Assembly (NCBI RefSeq): GCF_000719475.1
Contig: NZ_JOGO01000036.1
Coordinates: 1-64,000, forward strand
DNA: 64,000 bases
Direction: 5' to 3'
Origin: Streptomyces sp. NRRL F-5630
Lineage (GTDB): Bacteria; Actinomycetota; Actinomycetes; Streptomycetales; Streptomycetaceae
The notes under the pieces were generated by a model that saw only the letters and a program-made list of their open reading frames with translations, was not told where the DNA came from and ran no database searches. The first letter of the stretch is position 1. Every line of letters begins with the position of its first letter. The position numbers were made by a program, and so were the translations under genes. Positions 26,645-36,255 of the stretch are shown here, one piece after another.

Positions 26645-27250
26645 ATGGCGGACACCCGCAATGCCGATCTGACTTTCGGCGCAACCGACTACATCGTCTA
26701 CGTCGCGCCGCGAGACACCGCGAGCCCCGTCGACTTCGCCGACCCCGCGACCCCCTGGCAGTGCATGGGGTGGATCACGCAGGAAGGCGGCACCCTCGGC
26801 GTCGATGAGGACACCACCGACGTCATGGCGGCCGGTAGCGTCGACCCGATCCGCACCCTGATGACGAAGAGCACCAAGACGCTCCAGGTCACCTTTCAGG
26901 AGGCCATCAACCCCATCGTGCGTGCCCTCTGGGACAACGTTCCGGTGTCGTCGCTGGAGCCGACGGACGGTGTCGCCACGTACTCCCTGCCCGACCAGCC
27001 GGCGGACCTCCGTTACGCCTTCGTCCTCGACAGTATCGACGGCGACAAGCGCAACCGCCTCTTCATGCCGAACGGGAAGGTCACGGCGCGAGGTGAGGAG
27101 CAGCCGCAGACCACCGACGTGTGGAACGTCCAGATGACCTTCACCTTCTCCAAGGGCCTGGTCCTGCCCGCTGTCACTCGCACCATCGACTACGGCGGCG
27201 TGGACGTGAGCGGCTTCTTCCCCGTCTCCGGCGGGGGCGGCGGATCCTGA
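26645..27250 (+). CDS. Major tail protein
   Basis: The 201-residue beta-rich protein (ADLTFGATDYIVYVAP near the start, TLQVTFQEAINPIVRALW in the middle, VWNVQMTFTFSKGLVLP near the end) lies directly before the chaperone frameshift locus, as the tail-tube subunit normally does. A Gly/Ser-rich tail closes it. ATG 26645 follows AGGAGGG. Confidence 0.88.
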   Translation: MADTRNADLTFGATDYIVYVAPRDTASPVDFADPATPWQCMGWITQEGGTLGVDEDTTDVMAAGSVDPIRTLMTKSTKTLQVTFQEAINPIVRALWDNVPVSSLEPTDGVATYSLPDQPADLRYAFVLDSIDGDKRNRLFMPNGKVTARGEEQPQTTDVWNVQMTFTFSKGLVLPAVTRTIDYGGVDVSGFFPVSGGGGGS

Positions 27251-27257
27251 CGCTCCT

Positions 27258-27306
27258 CCGCTAGTCGACTAGCGGGGCCCGTATCTGCGCGGGTCCGGGC
27301 CCCGCT
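27258..27306 (+). terminator. Palindrome plus hairpin after major tail gene
   Basis: An exact 18-bp palindrome (CCGCTAGTC and its complement, 27258-27275) runs into a second stem: AGCGGGGCCC at 27271-27280 pairs with 27297-27306. The two share five bases, so they are mutually exclusive folds. It lies 8 bp after the major tail stop and probably attenuates transcription into the chaperone/tape measure genes. Confidence 0.65.
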
Positions 27307-27354
27307 GCACCACCCCAACCGACCCGCGCCGCAACGCACTTAGGAGACCCGCGC

Positions 27355-27675
27355 ATGACCGAGCAGACCCCCGCCGAGGCCCAGGAGACCGAGGCCACCC
27401 GCGAGTACGTGACCGCCGACCTGTGCGGCACCACACTCCGCGTCAAGAACATCACGGGGTGGCGACCTTCGTACCTCCGCGCTCTGCGCGAAGCGGATTA
27501 TGACGCCTGGGCAGCGGGAGTGCTTCACGTTGATGACGTCCCGACGTTCATCGACCTGGACGCCACCTTCGAGGAGATCAACGGATTCGTCGGCGCCGCC
27601 ATGGAGGCCGCCGGGGAGGCCCCGGGAAAGTCCAGTGGACCGCGCAGGTCCTCCAGGACCACGCGGAAGCGCTAG
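27355..27675 (+). CDS. Tail assembly chaperone, short form
   Basis: The 106-residue product is acidic and helical, as lambda gpG-like chaperones are. It ends in a basic extension after the slippery site. A -1 shift at GGGAAAG (27624-27630) joins it to the downstream frame and gives the longer gpGT-type protein. Both bind tape measure during tail assembly. Confidence 0.88.
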   Translation: MTEQTPAEAQETEATREYVTADLCGTTLRVKNITGWRPSYLRALREADYDAWAAGVLHVDDVPTFIDLDATFEEINGFVGAAMEAAGEAPGKSSGPRRSSRTTRKR

Positions 27676-28073
27676 AGGCTGACCTCGCGTACCGCGGGAT
27701 CGACCTCCTCGACGTCTACCGAGGACGCCTCTCCCTCCGTCGGCTCCGGGTGCTGATCACACACCTCCCGCCGGAGAGCGCGACGAAAACAGCCCTACGC
27801 CTCGCGATGACGGACGAGGAGCGGGCCGCAGCGCAGGACGGAGCGGACCCAAGTGCCGCTCCATGGAGTGGAGTTGAACTCCTCCTCGCGCAGCTCCGCG
27901 ACGAGCTGGTGTTGTCCCGGGGCGTGGCCATCGCAGCCGCAGGGGGCAAGCCGCCAGCTTTCCAGCCGTACCCCCGCCCCGGGGTGGTGTCCGGCACCAC
28001 CTCTTCGCGCCGACACCTCTCCGACGAGGACCGCGCGCGTATCGACCCACGCCTCCGGGCGGCCAGTGAGTAG
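27624..28073 (+). CDS. Tail assembly chaperone, -1 frameshift extension
   Basis: After slipping from GGA-AAG to GGG-AAA, translation continues VQWTAQVLQDHAEALEADLA, then RGIDLLDVYRGRLSLRRL and a helical domain to the stop at 28073. The heptamer fits X XXY YYZ in the zero frame. The extension has no start of its own with a ribosome site, so the product is the fusion 27355-28073 of about 238 residues. Confidence 0.88.
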   Translation, partial: GKVQWTAQVLQDHAEALEADLAYRGIDLLDVYRGRLSLRRLRVLITHLPPESATKTALRLAMTDEERAAAQDGADPSAAPWSGVELLLAQLRDELVLSRGVAIAAAGGKPPAFQPYPRPGVVSGTTSSRRHLSDEDRARIDPRLRAASE

Positions 28074-28081
28074 GAGGCGTG

Positions 28082-31000
28082 GTGCCTGATCACGACATCG
28101 TAGGGACAGTCGGTGTCGACGTCGTCCCGCTCCTCGTCAACTTCCACCGGAGACTGCAAGAGCAGATCCTCCCCGCTGCCGAGCGCGCCGGGCAGGCGGC
28201 AGGGGACCGCATCGCCGACGCCATCGGCCGACAGGTCTCCTCCGCCCTCCCCGACGCCATTCGCGAGAGCGGCCGACGTGCGCAGGCCCAGGCGACGCGG
28301 AGCGGTGACCAGACGGGCGGCGCCTTCGCGTCGTCCCTGCGTCGTCGCCTCCGCGCCGCCATGGCGGCCCTCCCGGACATCGACGTCGGGATGGACGCCT
28401 CGGGGGTGGATGCCGAACTTGCGCGCATCCGGGCTGAACTGGCACGTCTCTCAGATCAGCGCATCGGCATCGGCATCGACACCGTCTCAGCGCGGGCCGA
28501 CGTGGCGCACCTGGAGGAACGCCTCCGCGCGCTGGGGGAGCAGCACCCCAACCCCCGGGTTCGCGTTGACACCGCCACTGCTCGCGCGGCTCTCGCCGAG
28601 CTGCGCGCGGACATCGACGCTGCTACGCGTTCTGTGGACCTGGAGGTGCATGTCCCTGGCGGCGAGCTGGCGACTCGCCTGCGGTCCGCAGTACAGGCGG
28701 CACAGGCGGCCCTTCCCGACGTCCGGGTGGACGCCGACACCTCTCCCGCTGCCCGCGAACTCGCGGCTTTGCGCGGCGACCTGGCGGCGCTCGGTGAGGC
28801 GAACATCGGGGTGGACCTCGACGCAGGGGCCGCCATGGAGCGCATCTCCGCCATCGAGGTGCGGCTCCGCTGGCTCTCCGCTCACGACGCCGACATTCAG
28901 GTGCGCGTGGATGCGGCGGCAGCACTCGCCCGCCTCGCCACGGTGGGGGCGGCGGTGGAGGCGCTGAACCGCCGCGAAGTCAACATCAAGGTCGACACCT
29001 CGCAGGCGGTCTCCGCGCTCCTCGTGCTGAGTGCCGCCCTCGGTGGTGTCGCCGTTATCCCGGCCCTCCCTGCCATTGCCGCCGGCCTTGGAGCCGTTGC
29101 AGCAGCCGCCACGGCAGCAGCCGCAGGGCTAGGGGGTATGGCCCTCGTCGCCGTCCCCGCCATCAAGAAGGTCTCCGAGGTCTTCCAGGCGCAGGCGGCG
29201 GCGTCCGACGAGGCGGCGAAGTCGACGGACAACGGCGCTAAGGCAACCACTCAGGCCGCCCAACGAGCGCTCCAGATGGCCTCCGCGCAAGACTCCCTCG
29301 CTCAGGCTCACCGCCAGGCAGCCCGCTCCATCGCTCAGGCGAACCGCCAGGTGGAGAGCGCAACGCGCGCCGTCGAAGACGCACAGCAGCGAGCTGCGGA
29401 CCAGCGGACGCAGAGTGCCCGTGCCATCGAGCGCGCGGAGCAGTCCATCGTCGACGCTCAGCGCGGAGTGGTGCGAGCCGAGCAGTCCCTCACCGACTCC
29501 CACCGCTCCGTCACCCGCGCTGAGCGGGACCTCTCTGACGCACAGAAGTCCGCCCGTCAGGCACAGGACGATCTCACTGCCGCTCGCAAGACGGCCGCTC
29601 GGCAACTCGCGGACCTGGACGACCAGCTCCGGGACGGCCAGCTCGATCAGCGAGACGCCACTCTCCGCCTCCAGGAAGCACAGGCGGACCTCACCAAGGC
29701 GATGAACGATCCGCGGTCGACGCAGCTCCAGCGCGACCGTGCACAGCTCGCCTTCGAGCAGGCACAGCAACACCTCAAGGAGCAGAAGCAGAGCTACAAG
29801 GATCTACAGACGGCCGCCGACGAGCAGCGCAAGGCCGGAGTGGAGGGCTCGAAGGTCGTCCTCGACGCACAGGCCAGGCTCACTCAGGCACAGCGCGCGC
29901 AGGTCGACGCCGTCCAGGCCGTGGCCGACGCCCAGCGCTCGGAAGCCGAGGCCGCTCAGGGCGTCGCGGATGCTCAGCGCCAGGTGCGCGAGCAGACGCA
30001 GGCCCTCGCCGACGCCCAGAAGCAGGCGGCCCGCGATCAGGTCGACGCCGCCCAGCGGGTCAAGGACGCTCAGCGGGGCGTTGCCGACGCCGTCCAGGCC
30101 GTGGCCGACGCACAGGCGGACGGTTCTCGTCAGGTGGAGGCCGCAGAGCGTGGTGTGCAGTCGGCCCGCCTGTCGGGTATCGACACCACCGTCAAGGCGG
30201 CCACCGCTCAGGACAAGTACCGTGAGGCCCTGGCGGGTTTGACGCCAGCTCAGCGAGCGCTCTACGACTCCGTAGTGCGGCTGAAGGCCGAATTCAAGGA
30301 GTGGTCGGAGTCACTACAGCCGGGTGTACTCGCGCTTTTCACACGCGGAGTCAATGCCGCTGGGAGGACGCTACCCGCTTTCACGCCCCTCGTGGAAGGC
30401 GCAACCCGGGCGGTATCGCGTCTCTTCGACGCCGCTTCCCGGAATCTTAAGACGCCCTTCTGGCGGGACTTCAAGAAGGACATTCAGACCTCCGCCGAGC
30501 CCGCTGTCTACGGATTCGGTGTCGCCTTCGGAAACGTTATCACCGGAATAGCCGGAGTGATCGACGCTTTCTTCCCGCACATGGACGGGATCTCCCGTCG
30601 CCTGGAGGACGCCACAAAGTCCTTCGCGGACTGGGGGAAGGGGCTCAAGGGGTCGCCGGAATTCGAGCGCTTCCTAAACTACGCCTCGACGAACGGTCCG
30701 ATCGTGTGGCAGACGCTCAAGGACATTGGGGGCGCATTCCTCGACGTCGGAAAGGCACTCTCTCCCCTCTCCGGGCCGCTCCTCCAGATCATTGGTGGCT
30801 TTGCCAAGGTCATTGGTGTCATCGCCACAGACGCGCCATTTGCCGTACAGGCGATATGGCTAGTCATTGTGGCGACGAAAGCATGGACGCTCGCTCAGTG
30901 GTTGCTCAATGCAGCACTCAGGGCAAACCCCATCGGTCTCATCGTCACAGCCCTTGGCGTGCTGGTCACAGCCATGGTCGTCGCGTACAAGCGTTTCCCC

Positions 31001-32710
31001 GCCTTCCGTAAGGTGGTGGATACGTGCTGGTCGGGAATCAAGACCGCCTTTTCCCTCGGGTGGAAGCTCGTCAAGCCGATCTTTGACCTCTGGGTACTGG
31101 AGCTGAAGCTAGTCGGAAAGGTCTTCGGCTGGCTGTACAACACCATCATCAAGCCCATCGCGGACCGGATAGGGAAGCGGTGGAAGGGGCTTTACGAGAA
31201 GGACATCAAGCCTTTCTCTGACGCCGCCAAGAAGGTGTTGACGAGCCTCGGAAAGACTGGCTTCAAGTGGCTTGCTGACCTCGCCATCCTCAACCTGAAG
31301 GCCATGGGCACCGCTATCAAGTTCCTGGCGGACAAGGTGGTGCGGCCCGGATTCAGTGTGATGCGGACGGTCATCAAGGGGACGTGGAACGACGGCGTCA
31401 AACCGATATTCTCCGCGATGCGCAAGGGCGTCAAGGCCATCAGTGACTCCTTTGACACGGCACAGAAGGCCATCGGGAAAGCCTGGGGGAAGCTCAAGGA
31501 AATCACCCGGAAGCCCGTCGCTTTCATCGTTAATACGGTTTATAATAACGGAATTCGAGCCGTTTGGCGCAAGGTGGTTGACGCTTTCGGAGGCAAGCCA
31601 CTCAAGAAAGTGGAAGGCTTCGCCCGAGGCGGATTCGTCCTCCCCGGCACCTCCTCTTTCCGCGACGGGGACGACCAGCTCGTCCCGATGAGAAAGGGCG
31701 AGGGCGTCTATGTCAGCGAGGCGATGCGCGACCCGTACGAGAGGGCCCGCCTCTACGCCGTCAACAAGGCCGCCATGCGCGGACAGTCGCTCGCCCAGTA
31801 CCAGGGCGGGGGCGGCGGATTCGCGCTTGGAGGCATCTTCGACGGTCTGGGCGACGTTGCCTCGGATGCCTGGGACAAGGCGAAGAAGGGCGCGAAGTGG
31901 CTGAAGGACAGCTTCGGTGGTGCGGTCTCGTCCGGTGTGAAAAAGATCATCAACCCGCTGATCAACCGCATCCCTGGTGAGTCGCGGTTCACCGACGCCC
32001 TGAAGGACACCACTCGCGCTCTGGTGGACAAGCTCCTCGGCGCCGGGAAGAAGGCCGACAAGGAAGGCATTGCGCACGTCAACTACCGCGCTGACGCGGG
32101 CGTTGAACAATGGCGCCCCGTCGTCCTGCAGGCCCTTCGAGCGGTGCACCAACCCACCAGCCTCGCCGGCTCGACGCTCCGTCGCATGAACCAAGAGAGC
32201 GGCGGCAACCCGACGGTCGTCAACAAGTGGGATAGCAACTGGCAGGCGGGTCATCCGTCGGTCGGGTTGATGCAGGTCATCGGCCCCACCTTCGAGTCCT
32301 ACGCGGGGAAGTACCGGAGCAAGGGACCGAAGATCTACGGAGTCTCTGTCGACCCCATGGCGAACATCTACGCCTCGATGCGGTACGCCTTGGGCAGCTA
32401 CGGTTCCCTCTCCAAGGCGTATGACCGACCGGGCGGATACGCCAAGGGCGGATTCCCTCCCGTCGGCGAGAACGTCTGGGTGGGCGAGAACGGCCCCGAA
32501 CTGGTCCGCTTCCTTGCCCCCGCGCAGGTCCACGACGCCAGCACCTCCCGGGCGATGGTCCGCGGGGTACAGGCAGGTGGTGGGGCCCCCAACATCACCG
32601 TGGAGTCCCACACCTACGTCGGCAATCGCGAGATCACCGACATCGTGGACCACAAGATCAAGGTGTACGACGCCAACTCCGCCCGTCTTCTGGACAACGG
32701 ACGGTACTGA
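28082..32710 (+). CDS. Tape measure protein with transglycosylase domain
   Basis: The largest gene of the window (about 1540 residues). The N-terminal half is heptad-rich coiled coil with many AEL/ADA repeats and long stretches of VADAQRQ-type repeats; the centre has hydrophobic helices (VIPALPAIAAGLGAVAAAAT near 320, and near 940-970). The C-terminal region has a lytic transglycosylase fold: LRRMNQESGGNPTVV near 1370 with the catalytic-type Glu, GLMQVIGPTFESYA and NIYASMRYALGSYG. Length sets tail length; the enzyme domain opens peptidoglycan at entry. GTG 28082 and GTG 28079 are both possible starts after GGAGG. Confidence 0.93.
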   Translation: MPDHDIVGTVGVDVVPLLVNFHRRLQEQILPAAERAGQAAGDRIADAIGRQVSSALPDAIRESGRRAQAQATRSGDQTGGAFASSLRRRLRAAMAALPDIDVGMDASGVDAELARIRAELARLSDQRIGIGIDTVSARADVAHLEERLRALGEQHPNPRVRVDTATARAALAELRADIDAATRSVDLEVHVPGGELATRLRSAVQAAQAALPDVRVDADTSPAARELAALRGDLAALGEANIGVDLDAGAAMERISAIEVRLRWLSAHDADIQVRVDAAAALARLATVGAAVEALNRREVNIKVDTSQAVSALLVLSAALGGVAVIPALPAIAAGLGAVAAAATAAAAGLGGMALVAVPAIKKVSEVFQAQAAASDEAAKSTDNGAKATTQAAQRALQMASAQDSLAQAHRQAARSIAQANRQVESATRAVEDAQQRAADQRTQSARAIERAEQSIVDAQRGVVRAEQSLTDSHRSVTRAERDLSDAQKSARQAQDDLTAARKTAARQLADLDDQLRDGQLDQRDATLRLQEAQADLTKAMNDPRSTQLQRDRAQLAFEQAQQHLKEQKQSYKDLQTAADEQRKAGVEGSKVVLDAQARLTQAQRAQVDAVQAVADAQRSEAEAAQGVADAQRQVREQTQALADAQKQAARDQVDAAQRVKDAQRGVADAVQAVADAQADGSRQVEAAERGVQSARLSGIDTTVKAATAQDKYREALAGLTPAQRALYDSVVRLKAEFKEWSESLQPGVLALFTRGVNAAGRTLPAFTPLVEGATRAVSRLFDAASRNLKTPFWRDFKKDIQTSAEPAVYGFGVAFGNVITGIAGVIDAFFPHMDGISRRLEDATKSFADWGKGLKGSPEFERFLNYASTNGPIVWQTLKDIGGAFLDVGKALSPLSGPLLQIIGGFAKVIGVIATDAPFAVQAIWLVIVATKAWTLAQWLLNAALRANPIGLIVTALGVLVTAMVVAYKRFPAFRKVVDTCWSGIKTAFSLGWKLVKPIFDLWVLELKLVGKVFGWLYNTIIKPIADRIGKRWKGLYEKDIKPFSDAAKKVLTSLGKTGFKWLADLAILNLKAMGTAIKFLADKVVRPGFSVMRTVIKGTWNDGVKPIFSAMRKGVKAISDSFDTAQKAIGKAWGKLKEITRKPVAFIVNTVYNNGIRAVWRKVVDAFGGKPLKKVEGFARGGFVLPGTSSFRDGDDQLVPMRKGEGVYVSEAMRDPYERARLYAVNKAAMRGQSLAQYQGGGGGFALGGIFDGLGDVASDAWDKAKKGAKWLKDSFGGAVSSGVKKIINPLINRIPGESRFTDALKDTTRALVDKLLGAGKKADKEGIAHVNYRADAGVEQWRPVVLQALRAVHQPTSLAGSTLRRMNQESGGNPTVVNKWDSNWQAGHPSVGLMQVIGPTFESYAGKYRSKGPKIYGVSVDPMANIYASMRYALGSYGSLSKAYDRPGGYAKGGFPPVGENVWVGENGPELVRFLAPAQVHDASTSRAMVRGVQAGGGAPNITVESHTYVGNREITDIVDHKIKVYDANSARLLDNGRY

Positions 32711-32722
32711 ACACCACCCCAC

Positions 32723-32757
32723 GAGAGGCCCGCTAGTCGCCTAGCGGGCCTCTCCTT
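32723..32757 (+). terminator. Intrinsic terminator after tape measure
   Basis: A perfect 14-bp stem, 32723-32736 with 32741-32754, closes on TCGC and is followed by CTTTG. The apex contains one copy of the CCGCTAGTC palindrome (one mismatch). Confidence 0.8.
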
Positions 32758-32771
32758 TGCGAGGAGGACGC

Positions 32772-32954
32772 ATGTCCGAGAGCACCCCCGAGTCGCCTAC
32801 CGAGACCGAGGACGACGCCCCGTCGGGCATCGACGTGGTACCGGCCCCCGACACCCCGTACACGCAAGACCCGGTGGAGCCGTCGCCTGAAGTGGTGCCC
32901 ACTGCTCCGGAGGCCCCGAACTATCCCGCACCTGGTGAGCCCGTGGAGGATTGA
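32772..32954 (+). CDS. Small acidic Pro-rich protein
   Basis: The 60-residue product consists almost entirely of Pro, Glu, Asp, Ser and Thr and is probably disordered. GAGGAGG precedes ATG 32772 and the stop overlaps the next ATG (TGATG). I do not recognise a family. It may be a tail-associated linker. Confidence 0.55.
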   Translation: MSESTPESPTETEDDAPSGIDVVPAPDTPYTQDPVEPSPEVVPTAPEAPNYPAPGEPVED

Positions 32955-35146
32955 TGGCGTACGGCAACCTCCTCTCTACGAACGTCGCCAGCATCGAGAC
33001 GGACACGACGGGGTGGACGGCGCTCACGAACACGTCCGCCATCCTGGCGCGCTTCACCGGAGGCACCTCCGGTGGCTATTGCCTCCGATGGACGGCGACA
33101 GCGTCAGGCGATTCGCAGGTAGGGACTGCCGCACGAGTCCCCGTCACCGCCGGCGCGGAGTACTGGGCGTGTGCGAGTGTCTTCCCGCCGATCGCCTCGG
33201 CCTCCGCCCGCATTGAGGTCCGCTGGTACAGCTCCGCGGGGACGCTGGTCTCGACGTCGACCGGCCCGACGACTACCGGTCCGAGCCCTGGAACTTGGTT
33301 TCAGGTCGGCGTCATTGCCACGGCCCCCACAGGCGCCACCACGGCAATGGTGGTGGTCCGGTCCACGGCCACTGCGGCATCTCAGCCGTGGTACCTGGAC
33401 CGTGTCCACCTCGGCCTGACTGCCGACGCGCGCACGAAGTACAGCCTCCTCCCGTGGCTCTCCGAGTCTGCGGAGACGGGGACGAGCGGGTGGACAGCGG
33501 ACGCGAACTGCGCGCTGGGAGTGGCTTCGGCTGCGGTCTCCGCGTACCAGAGCCTCGCAGTCACAGCACTCGCATCGGGAGACCTGAGCGCGGGCACCAC
33601 TCCTGCGGTCCCCGTCTCCCCGGGGACGGAGTACCTGGCGGCCCTGTGGGTGCAAACGGCGACCACGGCGACGCTCCGACCGACGATCCAGTGGCGAGAC
33701 AGCACGGGCGCGGTGATCGCCGCCACGTCCGTGGACTGGGCGCCGTCCACCACATGGGCGCGAGTGGTTGCAATCGGAGTGGCCCCCGCCGGGGCGGCTA
33801 CAGCTCGTGTCCTCCTCACCACCACGGCGACGGCAGCGGGGCAGTCCTGGGCGGTCGACGGGGTGGTGCTCCAGCGCACACAGGATCTCGCCCAGGTCGG
33901 GAACTTGCTGCCGTATGGAGACGCGAGTTTCGAGACCTCCGTCACCGGCTGGTACGTCACGGGGGCGACGAGGAGCCGGTCCTCCGTGCAGAAGCTCGAC
34001 GGCACTTCGGCTCTCCGTCTGGATCGAGACGGGTCCTCGGAGATCGTGGTATCACTGTCAACCCCGGTCCCCGTCACCGCAGGACGGAGCTACGAGGTAT
34101 CCGCCCCACTGTGGCGTAGTGACGGCAGCGGGCAGAGCGTCGTGCGGCTCGACTGGCTCGACGCATCTTCCGCCGTGATCCGCACGCGCTCGTACTCGTG
34201 GAGCGGATTGACCGAGCGGTGGCAGGTGGGGCCCTCTAGCGATCGAGCGCCGACCGGGGCGGTAGCACTGCGGCCGACGATCACCTTCCCCCCGGGGGCA
34301 GGCTCCACCACCTACCTGGACCGAATCTATATCGGGGAGGGTGGTCTCTCCGTGGTGGCGGAGGAGTCTGCGGCCCGCACCGTCAGCCTGCGTGTCTCTG
34401 GCCTCACGGTCGGCAGCTCGGGGTGGCGGTGGCGGCTGGAGCGGCTTCTCGAAGGACAGGCCCCGGCCCCTGTGCGCGGGTACACCGGAGACCTCATCGC
34501 GCAGACCATTGACTCGGACGTGGTGGTGGTGCCGGATCATGAGGCGCCCCTCGGAGTCCCTACACAGTGGCAGGTCACGGTCTACAACCCCAGTGGTCCC
34601 GGCGAGTATGGCTACATCTCCGACGCCCTGACGCTCCCGGCGGACCCGGACGTGGTGTGGATCAAGGACCCCACGCTCCCGGCCCGTTCCACGTCGGCGG
34701 TGGTGCAGACGCTCCCAGACTGGCAGCGAGCAGCACGTCAGGGGGTCTACGAGGTCCGGGGACGGGCGACCCCCGTCGTGATCTCCGACGTCCGCAGCTC
34801 CGCCACTGGCACACTCACCCTCACGACGGAGACCGCCGCCGAGCGTGACGCCCTCTGGTGGGTGCTCGACGCCGGCTCCACCATCCTCCTCCAGTTCCCT
34901 CCGGGCTGGCGCGAGCCTGACGCCTACGTGGCAGTCGGCGACGTCACGGAGTCGCACATCGTGGATCTGGCGGAGTACACCGACCGGGCGTGGTCCCTCT
35001 CCCTGACTGTGGTCGACCGCCCCGTGGGCGGCCTAGTCGGCAGTGTCGACCGCACATGGGCATCGGCTTCGACAGGTGGCACGTGGTCGGAGACGACCTA
35101 CCCCTTCACCACGTGGCTCGCGTTTCTCACGGGAGGTGCCGTCTGA
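32954..35146 (+). CDS. Minor tail protein with repeated carbohydrate-binding-like domains
   Basis: The 730-residue protein contains about three similar jelly-roll modules of some 130-150 residues, recognisable by repeated phrases: LLSTNVASIETDTTGW, LLPWLSESAETGTSGW and LLPYGDASFETSVTGW at the starts, and WYLDRVHLG, WAVDGVVLQ and TYLDRIYIG at the ends. This pattern is seen in CBM-like domains of actinophage distal tail or adhesion proteins. The C-terminal 200 residues are distal-tail-like. It probably contacts cell-surface glycans. Confidence 0.75.
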   Translation: MAYGNLLSTNVASIETDTTGWTALTNTSAILARFTGGTSGGYCLRWTATASGDSQVGTAARVPVTAGAEYWACASVFPPIASASARIEVRWYSSAGTLVSTSTGPTTTGPSPGTWFQVGVIATAPTGATTAMVVVRSTATAASQPWYLDRVHLGLTADARTKYSLLPWLSESAETGTSGWTADANCALGVASAAVSAYQSLAVTALASGDLSAGTTPAVPVSPGTEYLAALWVQTATTATLRPTIQWRDSTGAVIAATSVDWAPSTTWARVVAIGVAPAGAATARVLLTTTATAAGQSWAVDGVVLQRTQDLAQVGNLLPYGDASFETSVTGWYVTGATRSRSSVQKLDGTSALRLDRDGSSEIVVSLSTPVPVTAGRSYEVSAPLWRSDGSGQSVVRLDWLDASSAVIRTRSYSWSGLTERWQVGPSSDRAPTGAVALRPTITFPPGAGSTTYLDRIYIGEGGLSVVAEESAARTVSLRVSGLTVGSSGWRWRLERLLEGQAPAPVRGYTGDLIAQTIDSDVVVVPDHEAPLGVPTQWQVTVYNPSGPGEYGYISDALTLPADPDVVWIKDPTLPARSTSAVVQTLPDWQRAARQGVYEVRGRATPVVISDVRSSATGTLTLTTETAAERDALWWVLDAGSTILLQFPPGWREPDAYVAVGDVTESHIVDLAEYTDRAWSLSLTVVDRPVGGLVGSVDRTWASASTGGTWSETTYPFTTWLAFLTGGAV

Positions 35147-36255
35147 TGTACGACGTATCCGACCGCTACCTCCGCGCACTCCCGTACCCGCACACCTCCG
35201 TGACGCAGGTCGACGCCTACTTCGGCGGGGAGCTGACGGCGAGAGACATCCCTATCTCCGACGGAGGGGTCACTGTCGACCGCGGGAGCAAAGCCCGGCG
35301 CTCACTCTCGCTGACCGTGCCGGACCTCAGCCTCGTCCCGTGGGACGCCACTGACCCGCTCGCGGTGTACGGGCAGCGGCTTGTGGTCCGGCGCGGAATC
35401 AAGTTCGCCGACGGAGTCGAATGGGTTCCGCTCGGTATCTTCCGCATAAATGAGCCGAGCGCCGATCTTTACGAGGGCCCGATCACGCTGACCGGCGTGA
35501 CGGAGGAGGCGACGATATCCGACGACCTCTTCATGGCTCCCGTATCCACAGCGGGTTATCCCGGGGCCGTGGACGCCATCACGATGTTGATTCGGAGAAC
35601 CATCCCGGATGCCGTGATCATCAACCAGACGTCGGACAGTCGGAATCCGAGCGTGGCAACTGTTTCGTGGGATGCCGGAACGGACCCGTGGGACGCCGTT
35701 GTTCAGGTCGCGACGGCAATGCGCGCAGAGATCTATGCCGACGCCCTCGGGAGTTTCGTAATTCGGGACTTGCCCGATCCGTTGACGTCCCCCGTTGTCT
35801 GGGAGATAGCCGACGGTGAGGGCGGAACGCTCATCGATATGGGCCGCCAGATGTCTCGAACGGCCGTTTACAACGCCGTTGTGGTATCCGGTGAGAACTC
35901 TGCCTCCGATGCGCCCCCTGTTTCTGGCGTTGCGTACGACAACGACCCCTCATCGCCGACGAGATGGGGCGGCCCATTCGGAAGGGTGCCGAAAATCGTC
36001 ACGTCCTCCCTGGTGTACACGCAGGGGGATTGCAATTCTCTCGCCGCGTACATGCTCGGTGATCTCACAGCGCCGAACGTCGAGACCTCAATCTCCTCTG
36101 TTCCGAATGCCGCTTTGGAGGCGGGAGACTGCATCAGGACCGGGGCAAAGGGACGACGTCAACTTCACATCGCGCAGAGCTTCACCGTCCCCCTTGCGCC
36201 CACAGGGGATTTCCCGATAACTCTGCGCGGAGGAAAGGACGATGTCGATGTCTGA
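35146..36255 (+). CDS. Minor tail protein (DUF5047-like)
   Basis: The 369-residue protein opens with SDRYLRALPYPHTSVTQVDAYF and has VDRGSKARRSLSLTVPD and WDATDPLAVYGQRLVVRRG, which match the DUF5047 family of Streptomyces phage tail proteins (gp27/hub-like). It starts with ATG overlapping the stop of the preceding gene (TGATG). Confidence 0.8.
   Translation: MYDVSDRYLRALPYPHTSVTQVDAYFGGELTARDIPISDGGVTVDRGSKARRSLSLTVPDLSLVPWDATDPLAVYGQRLVVRRGIKFADGVEWVPLGIFRINEPSADLYEGPITLTGVTEEATISDDLFMAPVSTAGYPGAVDAITMLIRRTIPDAVIINQTSDSRNPSVATVSWDAGTDPWDAVVQVATAMRAEIYADALGSFVIRDLPDPLTSPVVWEIADGEGGTLIDMGRQMSRTAVYNAVVVSGENSASDAPPVSGVAYDNDPSSPTRWGGPFGRVPKIVTSSLVYTQGDCNSLAAYMLGDLTAPNVETSISSVPNAALEAGDCIRTGAKGRRQLHIAQSFTVPLAPTGDFPITLRGGKDDVDV

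Noticed and set aside
27305..27320. A fifth GGAACAT-type element before the tail chaperone
   Set aside because: CTGCACCACCCCAAC resembles the downstream half, but no GGAACAT lies at the fixed distance upstream.
31109..32722. A 537-codon minus-strand frame opposite the tape measure gene
   Set aside because: The plus strand encodes the tape measure C-terminus with a transglycosylase motif; the shadow has no ribosome site or domain.
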